From Deltaproteobacteria bacterium (lineage in GTDB: Bacteria > Myxococcota_A > UBA9160 > UBA4427): 64,000 bases of DNA. A model generated the notes under the pieces. The model saw only the letters and a program-made list of their open reading frames with translations, was not told the DNA's origin and searched no databases. The stretch covers positions 124,001-188,000 of the forward strand of contig JADJOR010000008.1 in the NCBI GenBank assembly GCA_016713665.1. The letters are read 5' to 3'. Positions 59,668 to 64,000 of this stretch are shown here, in pieces. Positions within the stretch are counted from its first letter, which is position 1. Each line of letters begins with the position of its first letter. The position numbers and the translations under genes were made by a program.

Positions 59668-61029
59668 GTGGAGCTCGCTGGACGGGAAGTCCTCGTGCTG
59701 GGCCTCGGCGTTTCCGGACGCTCGGTGGTGGACCATTGCGTCCGCCGCGGGGCGCGCGTCGTCGTGGCCGACGAGCGCCCGCAGGAGCAGATCCCCGAGG
59801 CGGCGTCGCTCCCGGCCGGCGTCGAAGGTCTTTTCGGGAGGCCCTTCCCCGATCTCGCGCGCTTCGACCTCGTGATCCCGAGTCCGGGCATCCCGCTCGC
59901 GCGCTATGCGGGTCGGGCGAAGCGGGCCTGGGGCGACATCGAGCTCTGCGCCCGCGAGCTGACGGTCCCGATCGTCGCCGTGACCGGGACCAACGGGAAG
60001 TCGACGGTCGTGCGCCTGATCGAGGCGCTCGCGCAGGCGGCGGGGCTGCGGGCGAAGGCGGCCGGCAACATCGGGATCCCGGCCCTCGAGCTGCTCGGGC
60101 AGCCCCTCGATCTGGCGGTGCTCGAGGTCTCCTCGTTCCAGCTCGAGAGCGTGGAGAGCTTCCGTCCGAAGACGGCGGTGCTGACGAACCTCTCGCCCGA
60201 CCACTACGACCGCCACGGGGACATGGCGGGCTATCTCGCCGCCAAGGAGCGGATCTTCGCGCGCCAGGGCGCAGGGGATCACGCGATCCTGAACGGCGAC
60301 GACGCGATCGCCCGCGGCGCGAAGCTGCCGGCGGGCGTCGAGCGCCTCGCCTTCTACCGCGACGAGCCGAGGCACGCCGAAGCGCGAGCGCAGGGATGCG
60401 CCTTCCTCGACGGGGATCGGATCGGGATCCGTCGCGGACGGCGCACCCATTCGATCTCGCTGGCCGACGCCCCGTACCTGGCCCTGCAGAAGGAGAACGT
60501 CGCGGCGGCGCTGCTCGCCCTGGCCTCTCTCGAAGACGAGCTTCCGATCGACCTCGAGAAGGCGGCGACCGCGCTGCCCACCTTCCAGGGTCTGCCCCAC
60601 CGCTGCGTGCGGGTCGCGGAACGAAACGGCGTCGCCTGGTACGACGACTCGAAGGCGACCAATCTCGGGGCCGCGGCCCGGGCACTCGAATCGATGACGA
60701 CGCCGATCGTCTGGATCGCCGGCGGCAAGCACAAGGGCGCCGACCTCGCGCCGCTCGCCGCGAGCGCCCGCGGCCGCGTGCGCGTGGCGCTCCTGATCGG
60801 CGAGGCGGCGCCCGAGCTCGAGCGGGCGCTCGCCGGCGTCGTGCCCTGCGAACGGGTCGGCCTGCTCGCGAAGGCGGTCGCCCGCGCGGCGGAGCTATCG
60901 ATGCCGGGGGACTCGGTCTTGCTTGCGCCCGCCTGCTCGAGCTTCGATCAGTTCCGCAACTTCGAGGACCGTGGACGGCAGTTCGTCGACGCGGTCGAGC
61001 GCCTCCCGAATCCGGAGAACGAAAGATGA
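59668..61029 (+). CDS. murD: UDP-MurNAc-L-alanine:D-glutamate ligase MurD
   Basis: 453 residues. MurD adds D-Glu to UDP-MurNAc-L-Ala. V-L-V-L-G-L-G-V-S-G-R-S begins the uracil-binding domain, followed by the ATP loop V-T-G-T-N-G-K-S-T (near 110), N-L-S-P-D-H-Y-D-R-H, and the Mur motif Y-D-D-S-K-A-T-N-L-G-A. The start is GTG 59668, eight bases after GGAG; TTG 59665 is a possible alternative adding one residue. About 35 bases separate it from mraY, the only real gap in this part. Stop TGA overlaps the ftsW ATG. Confidence 0.94.
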   Translation: MELAGREVLVLGLGVSGRSVVDHCVRRGARVVVADERPQEQIPEAASLPAGVEGLFGRPFPDLARFDLVIPSPGIPLARYAGRAKRAWGDIELCARELTVPIVAVTGTNGKSTVVRLIEALAQAAGLRAKAAGNIGIPALELLGQPLDLAVLEVSSFQLESVESFRPKTAVLTNLSPDHYDRHGDMAGYLAAKERIFARQGAGDHAILNGDDAIARGAKLPAGVERLAFYRDEPRHAEARAQGCAFLDGDRIGIRRGRRTHSISLADAPYLALQKENVAAALLALASLEDELPIDLEKAATALPTFQGLPHRCVRVAERNGVAWYDDSKATNLGAAARALESMTTPIVWIAGGKHKGADLAPLAASARGRVRVALLIGEAAPELERALAGVVPCERVGLLAKAVARAAELSMPGDSVLLAPACSSFDQFRNFEDRGRQFVDAVERLPNPENER

Positions 61030-62183
61030 TGAAGGCCACCGCGCAACGGCAGCCGACCGCCGGCCTCGAGCCCGGCATCGCGATCTCGAGCGGGCTCCTG
61101 ATCCTGCTCGGGGTCATCATGAGCTACAGCGCGACGGCGGCGCTCGCCCTCGACAGCCACTTCCCGCCGCTCTTCTTCGACCACGTGACGGGGCTGATCG
61201 CGGGCGTGGCCCTCGGCGCCATCGGCTACTGGGCGCCCTCCGTCGTGATCCGCCGCCTCGCCCTGCCGCTCTGGGGCGTCATGATCCTGATGCTCGTCGT
61301 GACGCTGATCGTCGGGACCACGGTCAACGGTGCCCAGCGCTGGCTCGACATTCCGGGGCTCGGCTTCCGCTTCCAGCCGGGGGAGCTCGCGAAGTGCGTG
61401 ACCCTGATCGCGGTCGCCGACTGGCTCTCGCGCCGACAGGACCGGCGCGAGATCACGACGCAACGCACGCTGCAGGCGGCGGGTCTCGCGATCCTTCCGG
61501 CCGGCCTGCTCCTGCTCCAGCCGGATCTCGGCAACGCCGTCGTGCTGGTCGCGCTGACCGCGCTGCTGCTCTTCATCGCGGGCACGCCCTGGCCCCGCTT
61601 CGTCGTCCCGGGCATCGGCGGCGTCGTGCTGGTCGGCGCCTACATCCTGGCGAACCCGTACGCGATGCGGCGCGTGATGGGCTTCCTCGATCCCTTCCGG
61701 GATTCCCTCGGCGCCGGCTGGCAGCTCGTCCAGTCCTACGTCGCCTTCGGCCAGGGCGGCGTCCTCGGCCAGGGTCTCGGCAACAGCCGCCAGAAGCTCG
61801 AATATCTGCCCGAGGCCCATACCGACTTCGTGCTTGCGCTCGTCGCCGAGGAGCTCGGCCTCGTCGGCGTGCTCTTCGTGATCGGGGCCTTTGCCGGGCT
61901 CTGGATCTCCGGCACGCGGGTCGCGCGTCGTGCGCGGGACAAATTCGACATGTTGTGCGGCTTCGCGATGGTGGCGTTGCTCTCGATTCCGGCCTTCCTG
62001 AATGCCTCGGTCGTGATGGGACTCGTCCCGACCAAGGGCCTGACGCTGCCCTTCCTCTCCTACGGCCGGACCTCGCTCGTCGTCAGCTGCTTCGCGCTGG
62101 GCATCCTGCTGGGCGTGGCGCGGCGCCATCCGGCGAGCCCCGTACCCAAGATCCGGGAGGCGACATGGCCCGCCGCTGGTTGA
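61026..62183 (+). CDS. ftsW: Septal peptidoglycan glycosyltransferase FtsW
   Basis: 385 residues, about ten helices. FtsW is a SEDS glycosyltransferase that polymerises lipid II at the septum with FtsI. V-N-G-A-Q-R-W-L, F-Q-P-G-E-L-A-K, the catalytic-Asp loop Q-P-D-L-G-N, E-A-H-T-D-F-V-L-A-L-V-A-E-E-L-G and P-T-K-G-L-T-L-P-F-L-S-Y-G are standard SEDS features. It begins at ATG 61026 (a second ATG at 61029). Its last 19 bases overlap the start of murG. Confidence 0.95.
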   Translation: MMKATAQRQPTAGLEPGIAISSGLLILLGVIMSYSATAALALDSHFPPLFFDHVTGLIAGVALGAIGYWAPSVVIRRLALPLWGVMILMLVVTLIVGTTVNGAQRWLDIPGLGFRFQPGELAKCVTLIAVADWLSRRQDRREITTQRTLQAAGLAILPAGLLLLQPDLGNAVVLVALTALLLFIAGTPWPRFVVPGIGGVVLVGAYILANPYAMRRVMGFLDPFRDSLGAGWQLVQSYVAFGQGGVLGQGLGNSRQKLEYLPEAHTDFVLALVAEELGLVGVLFVIGAFAGLWISGTRVARRARDKFDMLCGFAMVALLSIPAFLNASVVMGLVPTKGLTLPFLSYGRTSLVVSCFALGILLGVARRHPASPVPKIREATWPAAG

Positions 62184-63307
62184 TCACGGGCGGTGGCACC
62201 GGCGGCCACGTGACCCCCGCCCTCGCCCTCGGCGAGGCGATCGTCGATCGCGGCGACGAGGTGCTCTTCGTCGGCTCGCGCCGCGGGCTCGAGTCGCGAC
62301 TTGTCCCCGACGCGGGCTTCGAGCTGCGCATGCTCCCGAGCGAGCAGGTCATGGGCCGCAACCTCGTCGGCCGCCTGCGCGGCGCGCTCTCGATCCTGCG
62401 CAGCGTCGGGTCGGCGCTGCGCATCCTCTGGCGGTATTCGCCCGACGCCGTGATCTCGGTCGGCGGCTATGCGGCGATGCCGACGGCTCTCGCCGCGTGG
62501 CTGCTCCGCCTTCCGCTCTTCCTGGTCGAGCCCAACGCGATCCCGGGCCGCGTCAATCGATTGACCGCTCGCTTCGCGCGCTGCGTCTTCGTGGGCTTCG
62601 AGTCGGCGCGGGGCCATCTGCCGCGCAAGACCGAGAGCCTCTGTCTCGGGGTGCCCCTGCGCCGGGCGCTGTATCGCGCCTTCGCCGCCCGCGAGCCCGC
62701 GCGGATCCCGTCGAAGCCGCTCCACGTCTTCGTCTTCGGTGGCAGCCAGGGCGCGCGCCAGCTCAACGAGAACGTCCCCGAGGCCCTCGCCAAGCTCGCG
62801 AAGGGATCGATCGACGTCTTCCATCAGACCGGCGAGACCGATCGCGCCGCGGTCGCCTCGCGCTATGCCGAGCTCGGGATCGAGGCGACCGTCGTCGCCT
62901 TCGAGCGCGAGATGCCGAAGCGCTACGCCTGGGCCGACCTCGCGATCTGTCGCGCCGGCGCGCTGACCGTCGCCGAGCTCGCCCTCGCGGGCATGCCGGC
63001 CCTGCTCGTGCCCTATCCCTTCGCCGCCGACGACCACCAGTCGGCCAACGCCCTCGCCCTCGAAGAGATCGGCGCCGCGCGCCGGATCGCGGCCCAGCCC
63101 CTCGACGTGAACGCCCTCGCCCAGACGATCGCCGAGCTCGTGACGACGCCCGGCCGACTGGTGCTGATGCGCGAGGCCGCCACGCGCCTCGCGCGGCCGC
63201 GGGCGGCGATCGACATCATCGAATCTTGCCTCGATCGCCTCGACGACGGCGGCGCGGCCGCGCGCCCGAATTCGAGCGGCGCGGGACGACCCGGGAGCTC
63301 CGCATGA
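62165..63307 (+). CDS. murG: Lipid II-forming GlcNAc transferase MurG
   Basis: 380 residues. MurG transfers GlcNAc to lipid I on the inner membrane surface. The donor loop is I-T-G-G-G-T-G-G-H-V-T-P-A-L, with S-V-G-G-Y and F-V-F-G-G-S-Q-G-A-R-Q-L-N, and the C-terminal C-R-A-G-A-L-T-V-A-E-L and P-Y-P-F-A-A-D-D-H-Q are typical GT28 signatures. It starts inside ftsW (19-base overlap) and ends with an Ala/Gly/Ser-rich tail overlapping murC by four bases. Confidence 0.96.
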   Translation: MARRWLITGGGTGGHVTPALALGEAIVDRGDEVLFVGSRRGLESRLVPDAGFELRMLPSEQVMGRNLVGRLRGALSILRSVGSALRILWRYSPDAVISVGGYAAMPTALAAWLLRLPLFLVEPNAIPGRVNRLTARFARCVFVGFESARGHLPRKTESLCLGVPLRRALYRAFAAREPARIPSKPLHVFVFGGSQGARQLNENVPEALAKLAKGSIDVFHQTGETDRAAVASRYAELGIEATVVAFEREMPKRYAWADLAICRAGALTVAELALAGMPALLVPYPFAADDHQSANALALEEIGAARRIAAQPLDVNALAQTIAELVTTPGRLVLMREAATRLARPRAAIDIIESCLDRLDDGGAAARPNSSGAGRPGSSA

Positions 63308-64000
63308 AGCCTCGCTTCCGGCGCTTCCACTTCATCGGCGTCGGCGGGATCGGCATGGCCGCCCTCGCCGAGCTGCTCCATGCCCGCGGCTACGCCGTGA
63401 CCGGCACCGATCTCGTCGCCGGCGCGACCTTCGAGCGCCTGCGCAAGCTCGGCCTGCGCGTCGACCAGGGCCACGACGCTTCCCGCGTCGAAGGCGCCGA
63501 CGTCGTCGTCCGCTCCTCGGCCATCTCGAACGAGAACCCCGAGCTCGTGGCGGCCCGCCAGCGCGGACTCCCGATCGTCGGCCGCGGCGCCCTGCTCGCC
63601 GAGCTGCTCCGCAAGCAGGACACCGTCGCCATCGCGGGCTCCCACGGCAAGACGACGACGACCGCGATGACGGCGCATCTGCTGCGCGCGGCGGGGCTCG
63701 ACCCGACGGCGATCGTCGGCGGGCGGGTGCCGCTCGAGGGCGGCGATCGGGGTCCGCTGCGGCTCGGACGCGGCGAGTGGGCGGTCGCCGAGGTCGACGA
63801 GAGCGACGGCTCGTTCCTGGCCGTGCGCCCGGTCGTCGCGGTCGTGACCAACGCCGACCCGGAGCACCTCGACTACTACGGGACCCGCGAGCGCCTGCTC
63901 GATGCCTTCGTCGCCTTCGCGAACGGCGTGCCCTTCCACGGCGCCGCCATCCTCGGAATCGACCACCCGGGCATCGCCGAGATCGCTCCCCGCATCACCG
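63304..64000 (+). CDS. murC: UDP-MurNAc:L-alanine ligase MurC, partial
   Basis: The first 232 codons are present; the gene leaves the window at the right edge. MurC starts the peptide stem by adding L-Ala. F-H-F-I-G-V-G-G-I-G-M-A-A-L-A-E begins the Rossmann-like domain, followed by V-V-R-S-S-A-I-S, the ATP loop A-G-S-H-G-K-T-T-T-T and V-V-T-N-A-D-P-E-H-L-D-Y-Y. ATG 63304 overlaps the murG stop (ATGA). The order murG-murC fits the standard dcw cluster, in which murB, ddl and ftsQAZ would be expected to follow. Confidence 0.95.
   Translation, partial: MKPRFRRFHFIGVGGIGMAALAELLHARGYAVTGTDLVAGATFERLRKLGLRVDQGHDASRVEGADVVVRSSAISNENPELVAARQRGLPIVGRGALLAELLRKQDTVAIAGSHGKTTTTAMTAHLLRAAGLDPTAIVGGRVPLEGGDRGPLRLGRGEWAVAEVDESDGSFLAVRPVVAVVTNADPEHLDYYGTRERLLDAFVAFANGVPFHGAAILGIDHPGIAEIAPRIT

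Noticed and set aside
1..64000. tRNA, rRNA, tmRNA or CRISPR array
   Set aside because: No cloverleaf with a CCA-like end, rRNA core sequence or spaced direct repeats were noticed when reading both strands; computational confirmation was not possible.

Overview
The window is a very GC-rich bacterial chromosome segment with tightly packed, often ATGA-overlapping genes. The content points to a deltaproteobacteria-like lineage (Myxococcota, Binatota or Desulfobacterota in the broad sense). It carries a Cys-type CcmE, a PEP-CTERM protein, a PhaR-type PHA regulator, PKD/lipobox surface proteins, coenzyme F420 biosynthesis genes and a meso-DAP-type dcw cluster. This placement is an inference from gene content only.

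Layout. 0-3.2 kb: leftward genes for a conserved hypothetical protein (cut by the window edge), a PEP-CTERM lamin-tail protein and a secreted two-component-regulator-type beta-propeller. 3.4-6.2 kb: rightward small lipoprotein and the F420 genes cofD (frameshifted), cofC and cofE. 6.2-8.05 kb: leftward engB and an aminotransferase. 8.1-15.2 kb: rightward cytochrome c maturation operon ccmE-ccmF-(fusion protein)-ccmA-ccmB-ccmC behind a strong promoter. 15.2-16.5 kb: long gene-free leader region, a small zinc-ribbon protein and a hairpin terminator. 16.6-26.1 kb: leftward block of outer-membrane barrel, PKD lipoprotein, Nudix, hisG, hisI, plsB and an SDR dehydrogenase. 26.3-27.5 kb: a decaying insertion sequence with 21-bp inverted repeats and an imperfect 13-bp target duplication. 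27.5-33 kb: leftward acetyltransferase and small biotinyl/lipoyl protein, rightward ffh and a LysM-rich MltD. 33-37.1 kb: leftward phosphatase, rlmN, trmB and a 2-phosphoglycerate-kinase-like protein. 37.1-42.6 kb: rightward MerR regulator, a ParA ATPase fused to a glycogen-binding (CBM48/AMPK-beta) domain, a degenerate MinD/FleN-like protein, a nuclease-fold-like protein, an ECF sigma factor and an alpha/beta-hydrolase-like protein. 42.6-51 kb: EI24/CysZ-like membrane protein, phosphohexomutase, tatA, a zinc-ribbon/DUF3426 protein, a pair of ArsA/Get3-like ATPases, phaR and a histone-deacetylase-like enzyme. 51-64 kb: dcw cell-wall/division cluster mraZ-rsmH-ftsL-ftsI-murE-murF-mraY-murD-ftsW-murG-murC (murC runs off the right edge).

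How the genes work together. The dcw cluster makes the lipid-linked peptidoglycan precursor and septal machinery, and MraZ probably represses its own promoter through TGGGN repeats that I can see in the promoter. The Ccm genes export haem and ligate it to c-type cytochromes. cofD/C/E build F420. The most unusual part is the ParA-CBM48 neighbourhood, which could be a positioning system for polysaccharide granules (hypothesis).

Sequence quality. Four genes (cofD, the transposase, ftsL, ftsI) contain frame breaks, mostly single-base changes in G/C runs, and ftsI also seems to lack about 60-70 codons. Because ftsL and ftsI are normally essential, assembly or sequencing error is a serious possibility. 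No tRNA, rRNA or CRISPR array was seen.
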